64,000 nucleotides of DNA from Rhizobium sophorae (GTDB lineage Bacteria > Pseudomonadota > Alphaproteobacteria > Rhizobiales > Rhizobiaceae): NCBI RefSeq assembly GCF_013087515.1, contig NZ_JABFCN010000023.1, positions 248,001-312,000 on the forward strand, read 5' to 3'. The notes beneath the pieces were generated by a model that ran no database searches, was not told the origin of the DNA, and saw only the letters and a program-made list of their open reading frames with translations. A program made the position numbers and the translations under genes. This document shows, piece by piece, positions 44,853-53,358 of this stretch (position 1 is its first letter; every line of letters starts with the position of its first letter).

Positions 44853-45689
44853 ATGAAGACGATCTCGACCGAAAATTCTCATGGCGGCACCCAGGGCGTT
44901 TACCTCGATCGCTCAGATGTCTGCGACTGCGACATGACCTTTGCGGTATTCCTGCCGCCACAGGCCAAAGCACGAAAGCTGCCGGTTCTATGGTACCTTT
45001 CCGGTCTGACCTGCACCCATGCCAACGTCATGGAAAAGGGCGAGTATCGGCGTCTTGCCGCAGAACTCGGCATGATCATCGTCTGCCCCGACACCAGTCC
45101 GCGGGGCGATGCCGTCCCGGATGAACCTGGTAATTGGCAGTTCGGAAAGGGGGCCGGCTTCTACGTCGACGCCACCGAGCCGCCGTTCGCGCAGAACTAT
45201 CGGATGTACAGCTACGTCGTCGATGAATTGCCGAAGCTTATCGAGGCCGAGTTTCCGGTCGACATGACGCGACAGGGCATCTTCGGTCACTCGATGGGGG
45301 GCCACGGCGCGATCACGATTGCGCTCAAGAATCCCGAACGCTTCGGCAGCTGCTCGGCCTTCGCGCCGATCAGTCATCCATCGGTCTCCGGCTGGTCAAA
45401 GCCGGCATTCCAGAAATACCTCGGATCGGATGAAACGCGCTGGCGGGCATATGATGCCTGCTCGCTGATCGAGGACGGGCACCGGTTCCCGGAATTCCTC
45501 GTCGATCAGGGGACGGCGGATGGCTTCCTGGAGGATGGATTGCGCCCTGAAGAGCTCAGGCAAGCCTGCGAAACGGCCGGCATCAGCCTGCGGCTTCGCA
45601 TGCAGGAAGGCTACGGCCACTCCTACTTCTTCATTTCGACTTTCATGGAAGACCATCTGCGCTGGCACGCGCGAAGGTTGGGAGACTGA
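44853..45689 (+). CDS. fghA: S-formylglutathione hydrolase
   Basis: A 278-residue alpha/beta hydrolase of the esterase D family. LPVLWYLSGLTCTHANVMEK at about 39-58 and the nucleophile motif GHSMGGHGAITIAL are diagnostic, and GYGHSYFFISTFMEDHL holds the catalytic His. It hydrolyses S-formylglutathione to formate and glutathione, completing the pathway started by Gfa and FrmA. It is tightly linked to frmA. Confidence 0.92.
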   Translation: MKTISTENSHGGTQGVYLDRSDVCDCDMTFAVFLPPQAKARKLPVLWYLSGLTCTHANVMEKGEYRRLAAELGMIIVCPDTSPRGDAVPDEPGNWQFGKGAGFYVDATEPPFAQNYRMYSYVVDELPKLIEAEFPVDMTRQGIFGHSMGGHGAITIALKNPERFGSCSAFAPISHPSVSGWSKPAFQKYLGSDETRWRAYDACSLIEDGHRFPEFLVDQGTADGFLEDGLRPEELRQACETAGISLRLRMQEGYGHSYFFISTFMEDHLRWHARRLGD

Positions 45690-45743
45690 TTGCAGAGCTT
45701 GGCCGGGCATATCGCAAACGGCCCAGAAGGGGAGGAGAAACCC

Positions 45744-46316
45744 ATGACCAGCATAGCCATACATCCGGCAGTGGATTCAGGCTTTCGGGCGACTGACGCT
45801 GCTTTCGCAGGCGGGACGCTTGTCTGCAAGTGCGCCAGCAACCCCGTGAAGGTCAGGATCAAGAGCGATATCGCCCACAATCATGCCTGCGGCTGCACGA
45901 AGTGCTGGAAGCCCGAGGGCGCAGTCTTTTCAGTCGTGGCAGTTGTGCCGACCGAAAGCGTCGAAGTTCAGGAGAATGGCGACAAGCTCGCTGTCGTCGA
46001 TTCGGCTGCCTTGATCCAGCGCCACGCCTGCAAGGAATGCGGGGTGCATATGTATGGGCCGGTCGTGCGCGAACATGCGTTCCAGGGATTGTCGTTCGTC
46101 CATCCGGAACTGTTTCAGGAAAGCGGCTGGGCGAAGCCGGGCTTTGCGGCCTTCGTGTCGTCGATCATCGAAAGCGGCTTCGACCCCCCCAAGATGGACG
46201 CCGTCAGGGCGCAGTTGAGGACGTCCGGCCTCGAGCCTTACGATTGCCTGAACCCTGGCCTTATGGACTACATCGCAACCTGGGTCGCCAAGAAGAGCGG
46301 CGTCCTGGCCGCGTGA
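45744..46316 (+). CDS. gfa: S-(hydroxymethyl)glutathione synthase (Gfa)
   Basis: A 190-residue glutathione-dependent formaldehyde-activating enzyme. The zinc cysteine pattern is [24 protein letters not shown] and [12 protein letters not shown], and the C-terminal [17 protein letters not shown] is typical. It promotes condensation of formaldehyde with glutathione. I choose ATG 45744, with GGGGAGGAG upstream. It is the last gene of the N-demethylase operon; a 26-bp perfect palindrome begins 8 bases after its stop. Confidence 0.92.
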   Translation: MTSIAIHPAVDSGFRATDAAFAGGTLVCKCASNPVKVRIKSDIAHNHACGCTKCWKPEGAVFSVVAVVPTESVEVQENGDKLAVVDSAALIQRHACKECGVHMYGPVVREHAFQGLSFVHPELFQESGWAKPGFAAFVSSIIESGFDPPKMDAVRAQLRTSGLEPYDCLNPGLMDYIATWVAKKSGVLAA

Positions 46317-46324
46317 TCGATGTC

Positions 46325-46350
46325 GGGGAGCGCCGAGCTCGGCGCTCCCC
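46325..46350. terminator. 26-bp perfect palindrome after gfa
   Basis: GGGGAGCGCCGAG is followed directly by its exact reverse complement (46338-46350). As RNA it would form a very GC-rich stem of at least 11 pairs with a four-base loop, starting just after the gfa stop. It fits the end of the eight-gene demethylase/formaldehyde operon, although no T tract follows. Confidence 0.65.
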
Positions 46351-46626
46351 AGCAAAACCGCCGCTATCCGGATATCGAGATACGCCGTGATGACCGCGCG
46401 CCGGCCTGCCGGCGGCCAGGCTTCCGACGCCTGATGATCAACGTCGATGCGCACTGCATCAACCTCGATTGCAGAGAAATTCTCACCGACCTGCCACCAT
46501 AATCCGCTTGGAAAGAAACCCCGCGATGGCCGTCGCCGTGGAGCGCCGATCATGGGTCGCGCTTTGAAATGACGCCCGAAAGGACATTGGGCCGCCTTGC
46601 TTGGAATTATTGTGTATTTAAGGAAT

Positions 46627-46657
46627 AATAATTGTGTACATAAAGTACACAATTATT
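46627..46657. promoter_or_regulatory. 13-bp inverted-repeat operator upstream of the GntR operon
   Basis: Perfect arms AATAATTGTGTAC and GTACACAATTATT flank ATAAA, about 60 bases upstream of the gntR ATG. A further half-site, ATTGTGTA, occurs at 46609-46616. The GTAC-centred inverted repeat is the style bound by FadR/VanR-type GntR proteins, so autoregulation of the operon is likely. Confidence 0.65.
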
Positions 46658-46719
46658 GACTCGCGGCGGGGGGCGTGCCATTTTTGCGGCGTAGAGCAAC
46701 CAGCGGCCGGAGAGCGACG

Positions 46720-47436
46720 ATGGCGAAGACACCGAAGAGCAATCTCTACGAAGATCTGAAACGACAGATTCTGACGATGGAGCTGGATCCGGATGCCGAT
46801 CTGGATGAGGCCAGTTTAAGCGAAAAATACGGCCTCTCCCGGACGCCGGTCCGCGACATATTCCGGCGCCTTGCCGGTGAGGGCTATATCGACATCCGCG
46901 AGAACAGGGGTGCGCGGGTCATCCCGATGAACCACTCCACCCTGCGGAATTTCTTTCTCGTCGCGCCGATGGTCTACGCGGCGATCGGCCGTCTCGCCGT
47001 GCAGAATTTCAAGCCTGTCCAGCTTTTAGACCTGAAGCAGACCCAGGAGCGGTTCCGCGCCGCCAGCGACAACATGGACGCTCTGGCGATGGTCCTCGAG
47101 AACAATCGCTTTCACGAAATTTTCGGCGAGATGTCGGGCAACGTCTATCTGCAGCCAAGCCTTGGCCGGCTGCTCATCGATCACGCGCGTATCGGTCACA
47201 CCTTCTTCCGGCCGAGGAACGAGGACATGAAGCGGCGGCTTCAAGTGGCCGTCGGCCATCATGACAGCTTCATCGATGCGCTCGGCGCTCACGACGAGAA
47301 TGCCGTGGTCGACCTCGTCTTCGAGCACTGGGAATTGTCCCGCGAGAACATGGAAATGTTCATCGCCCCGCAAGGCCTCAAGGCGGACGCCTTCCTCGGC
47401 GGCCCCGCCACGCAACTCTTGGAGAAATCGTCGTGA
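46720..47436 (+). CDS. GntR family transcriptional regulator (FCD type)
   Basis: A 238-residue GntR regulator. The N-terminal winged helix spans about residues 5-75 (LYEDLKRQILTMELDPDADL, SLSEKYGLSRTPVRDIFRRL). An all-helical FCD ligand domain follows, with metal-binding-type histidines (NNRFHEIFGEMSGN, VGHHDSFIDAL). ATG 46720 is chosen as the homology start. It heads a run of tightly packed plus-strand genes through 57114; its stop overlaps the next start (GTGA). The palindrome upstream is its probable site. Confidence 0.86.
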   Translation: MAKTPKSNLYEDLKRQILTMELDPDADLDEASLSEKYGLSRTPVRDIFRRLAGEGYIDIRENRGARVIPMNHSTLRNFFLVAPMVYAAIGRLAVQNFKPVQLLDLKQTQERFRAASDNMDALAMVLENNRFHEIFGEMSGNVYLQPSLGRLLIDHARIGHTFFRPRNEDMKRRLQVAVGHHDSFIDALGAHDENAVVDLVFEHWELSRENMEMFIAPQGLKADAFLGGPATQLLEKSS

Positions 47437-48344
47437 AGTTTGAGGGGATCTATACGCCGGCGGTGACTCCGCTTGATCAAAATGGCCAGATCGACAGGGC
47501 TGGATTTGCCGCCGTGCTCGAGTCGCTGATCGAGGCAGGCGTCCACGGCATCATCGTCGGCGGCTCGACGGGCGAATACTACGCCCAGAGCAGCCAGGAG
47601 CGTTTCGAGCTCGCAGCCTATGCGAGGGAAGTCATCGGCACGCGGCTGCCGCTCATTATCGGAACCGGCGCCACGCGGACCGAAGATTCGGTCGAATACG
47701 CAAAGGCGGCGAAGGAAATCGGCGCGGATGCAATCCTGGTGTCGTCGCCGCCATACGCGCTGCCGACCGAGCGCGAGAATGCGGTCCACGCCCTGACCGT
47801 CGACCGCGCGGCGAACCTGCCGATCATGCTCTACAATTATCCGGCCCGCATGGGCGTGATGATGGGCGAGGAGTATTTCTCCCGTCTCGGCAAGTCCAGA
47901 AACGTGATCGCCATCAAGGAAAGCTCCGGCGACATGGGCAATCTGCACCTGCTTGCACGGAAATTCCCCCATATTGCGCTGTCCTGCGGCTGGGACGACC
48001 AGGCGCTCGAGTTCTTCGCATGGGGTGCGAAGAGCTGGGTCTGCGCGGGCTCCAATTTCCTCCCGCGCGAGCATGTCGCCCTCTACGAAGCCTGCGTCCT
48101 CGAAAAGAATTTCGATAAGGGCCGCGCCATCATGACGGCGATGCTGCCGCTCATGGATTTCCTGGAATGCGGGAAGTTCGTCCAATCGATCAAGCATGGA
48201 TGCGAATTGATCGGGCTGAATGTCGGATCGGTCCGCGCGCCGCTGCGTCCGCTCAACTCCGAAGAAAAGCGAACCCTTCAGGCCGTCGTCGTCACCTTGA
48301 AGCGCACGGTCGGCCAGATCACCTCGGGAGCAAATCATGCATGA
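47433..48344 (+). CDS. Dihydrodipicolinate synthase/N-acetylneuraminate lyase family protein
   Basis: A 303-residue class I aldolase-fold protein. The family motif is GGSTGEYYAQS at about 47-57, the Tyr lies in LYNYPARMG and the Schiff-base Lys in VIAIKESSGDMG. Members add or remove pyruvate or act as deaminases on keto-imine acids. In hydroxyproline pathways the deaminase of pyrroline-4-hydroxy-2-carboxylate belongs to this family, which would fit the racemase-family gene downstream, but close similarity to that enzyme is not obvious. It starts with GTG, overlapping gntR; its end overlaps the ALDH gene by 8 bases. Confidence 0.82.
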   Translation: MKFEGIYTPAVTPLDQNGQIDRAGFAAVLESLIEAGVHGIIVGGSTGEYYAQSSQERFELAAYAREVIGTRLPLIIGTGATRTEDSVEYAKAAKEIGADAILVSSPPYALPTERENAVHALTVDRAANLPIMLYNYPARMGVMMGEEYFSRLGKSRNVIAIKESSGDMGNLHLLARKFPHIALSCGWDDQALEFFAWGAKSWVCAGSNFLPREHVALYEACVLEKNFDKGRAIMTAMLPLMDFLECGKFVQSIKHGCELIGLNVGSVRAPLRPLNSEEKRTLQAVVVTLKRTVGQITSGANHA

Positions 48345-49854
48345 ACCCTTGACCGCCTCCGAATACAAGGCGATCGCCGCCGGCCTTCAGTTTCCGACGA
48401 ATGCCTTCGTCGACGGCGCATTTCGCCCGTCCAATTCCGGGCAGACATTCACCTCGACGAATCCCGCGACGGGTGAGGTTCTCGCCGAGATCGCCGCATG
48501 CGACGCCACCGATGTCGACGCCGCCGTCGCCAAGGCAAAGCAGGCCTTCGACGACGGCCGCTGGCGGCTGCGTTCGCCGGCAGAACGCAAGACGGTGCTC
48601 CTCAAGCTCGCCAGGCTGCTGGAGGACAATCGTCATGAGCTCGCCGTCATGGAGAGCCTCGACAGTGGCAAGCCTGTCGGCGAATGCCAGACGGTCGATG
48701 TTCCCGATACCATTCACACGATCCGTTGGCACGCCGAACTGATCGACAAGCTCTATGACAACACCGCGCCTGTCGGCGCCAACGCACTGACGATGATCGT
48801 GCGTGAGCCGGTCGGCGTCGTCGGATGCGTACTTCCGTGGAATTTCCCGCTTTTGATGCTGGCCTGGAAGATCGGCCCGGCGCTCGCTGCCGGCTGCTCG
48901 GTTATCGTCAAGCCTGCACAGGAGACGACGCTCACAACGCTGCGCGTCGCCGAACTCGCCCATGAAGCGGGCATTCCAGCCGGCGTGTTCAATGTCGTGA
49001 CCGGAGGCGGCAAGGAGGTCGGCGAACCGATCGGCATGCACATGGATGTCGATATGGTGGCCTTCACCGGATCGACGCCCACCGGCCGCCGCTTCCTACG
49101 CTATGCAGCGGATTCGAACCTCAAGCGCGTCGTGCTCGAATGCGGCGGCAAGAACCCCGCGGTCGTTCTCGACGATGCCGAAGACCTGGACCTCGTTGCC
49201 GAGCAGGTTGTCAACGGCGCCTTCTGGAACATGGGCGAGAACTGCTCGGCCACGTCACGTCTCATCGTTCATTCCAAGGTTAAGGACGAGCTGCTGAAGC
49301 GCGTCGGCGCCTATATGCGCGAATGGAAGACGGGCGATCCGCTCGACCCTGCAAACCGCATCGGCGCGCTTGTCAGCAAGGCCCATTTCGAGAAGGTGAA
49401 ATCCTTCCTCGACGACGCCAGGAAGGAGAAGCTGACGGTCACCCATGGCGGTGAAACGCATGGCGGCATCTTTATCGAACCGACAGTGGTCGAGGGTGTA
49501 ACGCCTGCCAGCCGCCTCTTCCAGGAAGAGATCTTCGGCCCGGTGCTTTCGGTCACGACGTTCAATTCGCTTGCCGAAGCGATCGCTCTTGCCAACGACA
49601 CGAATTACGGTCTCACGGCGTCCGTCTATACCGGCAGCCTGAGGAACGCCATCAGGCTCTCGCGCGAGATCCGCGCCGGCGTCGTCACCGTCAACTGCTT
49701 CGGAGAAGGGGACGCTACTACGCCGTTCGGTGGCTACAAGGAGTCCGGGTTCGGCGGCCGCGACAAGTCGGTCTTCGCCCACGATAACTACTGCGAACTC
49801 AAGACGATCTGGATCGATGTCTCGGAACGCTCGGTCGACGAGACCATCCGATGA
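48337..49854 (+). CDS. Aldehyde dehydrogenase (PuuC/betaine-aldehyde type)
   Basis: A 505-residue aldehyde dehydrogenase. The Rossmann and substrate stretches are VGVVGCVLPWNFPLLMLAWK and VAFTGSTPTGRRFL. Glu lies in VLECGGKNPAVV and the catalytic Cys in MGENCSATSRLIV. The C-terminal TPFGGYKESGFGGRDKS places it near the gamma-glutamyl-aminobutyraldehyde and aminoaldehyde enzymes. It is translationally coupled to the DapA-family gene upstream and to the FAD oxidase downstream. It likely oxidises a semialdehyde formed by these partners. Confidence 0.86.
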   Translation: MHEPLTASEYKAIAAGLQFPTNAFVDGAFRPSNSGQTFTSTNPATGEVLAEIAACDATDVDAAVAKAKQAFDDGRWRLRSPAERKTVLLKLARLLEDNRHELAVMESLDSGKPVGECQTVDVPDTIHTIRWHAELIDKLYDNTAPVGANALTMIVREPVGVVGCVLPWNFPLLMLAWKIGPALAAGCSVIVKPAQETTLTTLRVAELAHEAGIPAGVFNVVTGGGKEVGEPIGMHMDVDMVAFTGSTPTGRRFLRYAADSNLKRVVLECGGKNPAVVLDDAEDLDLVAEQVVNGAFWNMGENCSATSRLIVHSKVKDELLKRVGAYMREWKTGDPLDPANRIGALVSKAHFEKVKSFLDDARKEKLTVTHGGETHGGIFIEPTVVEGVTPASRLFQEEIFGPVLSVTTFNSLAEAIALANDTNYGLTASVYTGSLRNAIRLSREIRAGVVTVNCFGEGDATTPFGGYKESGFGGRDKSVFAHDNYCELKTIWIDVSERSVDETIR

Positions 49855-51197
49855 TCTCGAAGTCGGTCAAACGTTTGCCTGTTGAGAATGGCGTCTCGGG
49901 CTGGGAGGCGGTCAGCGAGCGTCCTTTCCCGGTCCGGCCCCTCGACGGCGACGTGACCGCGGATTGGCTGATCGTCGGCGCGGGGTTCGCTGGCCTCTCG
50001 GCGGCGCGCCGTCTTCTCGAACTTCGGCCAGATGACAAGATCGTTATCCTTGATGCAAGCGAAGTGGGGAAGGGGACGTCGGGCCGAAATTCCGGCTTCA
50101 TGATCGACGTTCCGCACAATCTTTCAGGCGGGGAGTATTCGAGTGGAGAGGCGGAAGCCACTCGGCTGGAGATGGCCCAGAACCGCTCAGCGATAGCCTT
50201 TGCCGCGCAGGCAGCTGAGGAATACGGGATGTCGCGCGAGACATTCGACCCGGCGGGAAAGATCAACGCCGCGGCCACTGCTCGCGGCCTGAGGCTCAAC
50301 CGGAGCTTCGGAGAATCCCTGATGGGCGCTGGCGAGAAGCATACGTTTCTCGACGCGAAAGAGATGCGGGAGATCACCGCATCGGATTACTACACCGGCG
50401 GGCTTTACACGCCCGGAGCGGTGCTTATCCAGCCCGCCGATTACATCCGCTCTTTTGCGGCGGGCCTGTCGGGCAGGGTCAGTATCTTCGAGCATTCTCC
50501 TGTCAATTCACTCAAGCAAGACAGCGACACCTGGAGCGCCATGACAAACCGAGGGAAGGTCACTGCTCCAAAGGTGATCCTTGGGGTCAATGGCCACATC
50601 GACGATTTCGGGCACTATCGCGGCCGCCTGATGCACATCTTCGCTTATGCCTCGATGACAGCGCCGTTTCCAGCAGACGACTTCGGCCAGAAGGCCTCAG
50701 GGCAGGACAAATGGGCGCTGCTCCCAGCAGATGCGATGGGAGCCACGATTCGAAAGATTACCTCCGCTGGCCAGTCGCGGATCGTAATCCGCACGAAGTA
50801 CACCTACGAAAACAAGCTGGAGGCGTCGGACTGGCGCATGGGCAAGATGGCCAAGGCCCATCGAGACGCGCTCGACGCGAGGTTCCCGGGTCTCGCGGAT
50901 GTCCCTTTCGAACATAGCTGGGCGGGTCGTCTGTGCCTCAGCCGGAACCACGTCCCCGCCTTCGGCGAGATCGAAGAAGGACTGTTTTCCGCATGCTGCG
51001 AAAACGGGCTTGGGACGGTCAAGAGCACACTCGCCGGCATGATGGCGGCAGAACTGGCGACCCGAACGGCCTCCCGGCATCTCGAACAATACATGGATCA
51101 CCCTGAGCCTTCGAGGCTCCCGCCGGAGCCGTTCGCCTGGCTGGGCATCAACGCGATGATCCGTTTGCAGGAATTGCGTGCAGGCCGCGAGGGATGA
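49851..51197 (+). CDS. FAD-dependent amino acid/amine oxidoreductase (DAO family, PuuB/OrdL-like)
   Basis: A 448-residue flavoprotein. The FAD motif DWLIVGAGFAGLSAARRLLE is at about 38-57, then ASEVGKGTSGRNSGFMID, typical of DAO-family gamma-glutamylputrescine-oxidase-like enzymes. The C-terminal SRNHVPAFGEIEEGLFSACC with ENGLG is the usual FAD loop. It would oxidise a C-N bond of a secondary or primary amine, perhaps an N-methylated or D-amino acid. Its ATG overlaps the ALDH stop (ATGA), so the aldehyde or imine it makes may pass straight on. Confidence 0.83.
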   Translation: MISKSVKRLPVENGVSGWEAVSERPFPVRPLDGDVTADWLIVGAGFAGLSAARRLLELRPDDKIVILDASEVGKGTSGRNSGFMIDVPHNLSGGEYSSGEAEATRLEMAQNRSAIAFAAQAAEEYGMSRETFDPAGKINAAATARGLRLNRSFGESLMGAGEKHTFLDAKEMREITASDYYTGGLYTPGAVLIQPADYIRSFAAGLSGRVSIFEHSPVNSLKQDSDTWSAMTNRGKVTAPKVILGVNGHIDDFGHYRGRLMHIFAYASMTAPFPADDFGQKASGQDKWALLPADAMGATIRKITSAGQSRIVIRTKYTYENKLEASDWRMGKMAKAHRDALDARFPGLADVPFEHSWAGRLCLSRNHVPAFGEIEEGLFSACCENGLGTVKSTLAGMMAAELATRTASRHLEQYMDHPEPSRLPPEPFAWLGINAMIRLQELRAGREG

Positions 51198-51276
51198 TCC
51201 CTCGGCCCGCGCAATATGAAGACTGCCCGCTCGCAGACTTCAATGACAATGGGAACGAAAAACAGGAGTAAGAACA

Positions 51277-52128
51277 ATGAAGACCTTGTGGAAGGCGCTC
51301 TGCGCCGCTGCGATGATCGGAGTGAGCATCCTTCCTGCTCGCGCGGAAGAAAAGACGATCACCATGGGTACGATGTCGTGGGAGGACCTGACGCCCATCA
51401 CCGGTATCACCAAGAAGGTTCTCGAAGACGCTGGCTATACGGTCAAGGTGACCGAGTTCTCCGAGTGGGGCATCGCCTACGCCGCTCTCGCCAAGGGTGA
51501 CATCCAGGTTCTCACCTCGCAGACGGACTATGTTGCGCAGGACTACTGGGACAAGAACAAGAACCGCCTTGAAAAGATTTCGCCCGTTTCGCACGGCCTC
51601 TATCAGGGCGTTGCGGTTCCCAAATATGTCCCGATCGACTCGCTGGAACAGCTCAATGAAAACGCCGACAAGTTCAGCGGCAAGATCATCGGCATCGAAC
51701 CGGGTTCCGGCCTGATGCGCGATACCTCGAACGCGGTTAAGGACTACGGCCTCAAGCTCCAGCTCGTCGAGGGTAGCACCGCCGCGATGACGGCGGCGCT
51801 GAAGTCCGCCTATGATCGCAAGGAGTGGATTGCGGTGACGATCTGGGAGCCGTCCTGGATGGTCCAGAAGTACGAGGTCAAGTACCTCAAGGATCCGAAG
51901 GGCGTATTCCCGCCGCCGCAGAGCTACTACTGGATCGGCCACAAGGGCTTCTCTGAAGAGAACCCGCATGCGCGTGAAGTGATGGCCAGCGTCTATGTGC
52001 CGATCGCCGACATCACCGCCATCAACGGCGCAGTCAATGAAGGCAAGACGATGGACCAGGCCGTGCAGGATTGGATCGGCGCGCATGCCGACCTGATCAA
52101 GCGCTGGGAAAACATCAAGAAGAACTAA
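51277..52128 (+). CDS. Betaine-type ABC transporter substrate-binding protein (OpuAC/ProX-like)
   Basis: A 283-residue periplasmic protein with a Sec signal peptide at residues 1-23 (cleavage after ARA). The mature part (KTITMGTMSWEDLTPITGIT) is of the glycine-betaine-binding type. Several Trp/Tyr residues suit a quaternary ammonium cage (MSWED, SEWGIAYAAL, WEPSWMVQKY, YYWIGH). It differs from the SBP at 35800-36801 in length and sequence, so the two systems probably take up different betaines. Two hairpins follow it before the ATPase gene. Confidence 0.86.
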   Translation: MKTLWKALCAAAMIGVSILPARAEEKTITMGTMSWEDLTPITGITKKVLEDAGYTVKVTEFSEWGIAYAALAKGDIQVLTSQTDYVAQDYWDKNKNRLEKISPVSHGLYQGVAVPKYVPIDSLEQLNENADKFSGKIIGIEPGSGLMRDTSNAVKDYGLKLQLVEGSTAAMTAALKSAYDRKEWIAVTIWEPSWMVQKYEVKYLKDPKGVFPPPQSYYWIGHKGFSEENPHAREVMASVYVPIADITAINGAVNEGKTMDQAVQDWIGAHADLIKRWENIKKN

Positions 52129-52135
52129 ACGCGTC

Positions 52136-52196
52136 GTGGCCGTCCGATCCGTCGGGCGGCCACAGCGCCGCGTCCTTTCAGACGCACAAAGGACGC
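52136..52196. terminator. Tandem hairpins between the SBP and ATPase genes
   Basis: The first hairpin (52136-52163) pairs GTGGCCG with CGGCCAC and an inner CCGA with TCGG. The second (52170-52196) has perfect 9-bp arms GCGTCCTTT/AAAGGACGC. They lie 7 bases after the SBP stop, inside one operon. Such elements usually let the SBP mRNA accumulate above the membrane subunits by partial termination or 3' protection. Confidence 0.5.
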
Positions 52197-52246
52197 TGTG
52201 AGGTTCAACGAGAGAAGCCAGCACCGATTGGCTCAAGGGGATCGCT

Positions 52247-53353
52247 ATGAAAACCGTAAATGCCGATATCAATGACGTCCTGATCGACTGCCAATCCCTT
52301 TGGAAAGTCTTCGGTGACAAGTCCGCTGCGGCAATGAAGTCAATCAAGGCGCGCGGCCTCGGCAAAAAAGAGGTCCTGAAGGAGTTCAACTGTGTCGTCG
52401 GCGTATCCGACGCGAGCATTGAGGTCCGACGTGGCGAAATCTTCTGCATCATGGGATTGTCGGGAAGCGGAAAATCGACGCTCATTCGCCTTCTCAACAA
52501 GCTGATCACGCCGAGCTCTGGGAAAGTCCTCGTCAAGGGACGTGACCTCGCCGCCCTGTCGCCGGTCGATCTCCGGCAGATGCGCGCCAGGAACATCGGC
52601 ATGGTGTTTCAAAGCGTCGCTCTGTTGCCGCATCGGACAGTCCTGGAAAATGCGGCCTTCGGCCTCGAGGTTCAGGGAATTGCCAAGCCGGAGCGAAACA
52701 AGACAGCCGTTGCAGCGCTCGAGAAGGTCGGCCTCGCCGACTGGGTGAACCGATATCCGAACGAGCTTTCCGGTGGCATGCAGCAACGCGTCGGGCTCGC
52801 CCGCGCGCTTGCTTCCGACCCCGAGATCATTCTGATGGACGAGCCGTTCAGCGCTCTCGATCCGCTCATCCGGCGTCAGCTTCAGGACGAATTCCGGCAA
52901 CTGACGAAAGCCTTGGGCAAGTCCGCGGTCTTCATCACCCATGATCTCGACGAGGCGATCCGGATCGGCGACCGCATTGCTATCATGAAGGACGGCGTCA
53001 TCATCCAGACCGGCACGGCCGAGGAAATCATCCTCAACCCGGCGGATGCCTATGTCGCCGAATTCGTCGCCGGCATATCCCGCCTCCATCTGATCAAGGC
53101 GCATTCCGTCATGCGCAGCGTCGCCGAATTCCAGCAGAGCGCGCCGAATTCCGACATCGCGTCGCTGGTGCGCACGACGCCGGACGCCGACATCGACGAA
53201 CTCATCACACTGACGATGCAGTCGGAGCGCGACGCCATCGCCGTCGTCGACAATGATCAGATCGTCGGCGTGGTCACGCCACGCAGCCTGCTGATGGGCG
53301 TCAAGGGAACCTCCACCCACGATCTCCCGGCGGCGTCCCACAACTGGAGCTGA
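52247..53353 (+). CDS. Betaine-type ABC transporter ATPase (ProV-like)
   Basis: A 368-residue ABC ATPase. The Walker A is GLSGSGKSTLIRLL, the signature NELSGGMQQRVGLARAL and the Walker B IILMDEPFSALDPLIR. The C-terminal ~100 residues hold CBS-like sequence (SERDAIAVVDNDQIVGVVTP), which in OpuA/ProV senses ionic strength. It energises the importer with the two permeases that follow; the first starts 5 bases after its stop. Confidence 0.9.
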   Translation: MKTVNADINDVLIDCQSLWKVFGDKSAAAMKSIKARGLGKKEVLKEFNCVVGVSDASIEVRRGEIFCIMGLSGSGKSTLIRLLNKLITPSSGKVLVKGRDLAALSPVDLRQMRARNIGMVFQSVALLPHRTVLENAAFGLEVQGIAKPERNKTAVAALEKVGLADWVNRYPNELSGGMQQRVGLARALASDPEIILMDEPFSALDPLIRRQLQDEFRQLTKALGKSAVFITHDLDEAIRIGDRIAIMKDGVIIQTGTAEEIILNPADAYVAEFVAGISRLHLIKAHSVMRSVAEFQQSAPNSDIASLVRTTPDADIDELITLTMQSERDAIAVVDNDQIVGVVTPRSLLMGVKGTSTHDLPAASHNWS

Positions 53354-53358
53354 TTGAC

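Noticed and set aside
46320..46502. 60-codon plus-strand frame after gfa
   Set aside because: Its first codons are the terminator palindrome; no ribosome site and no family.
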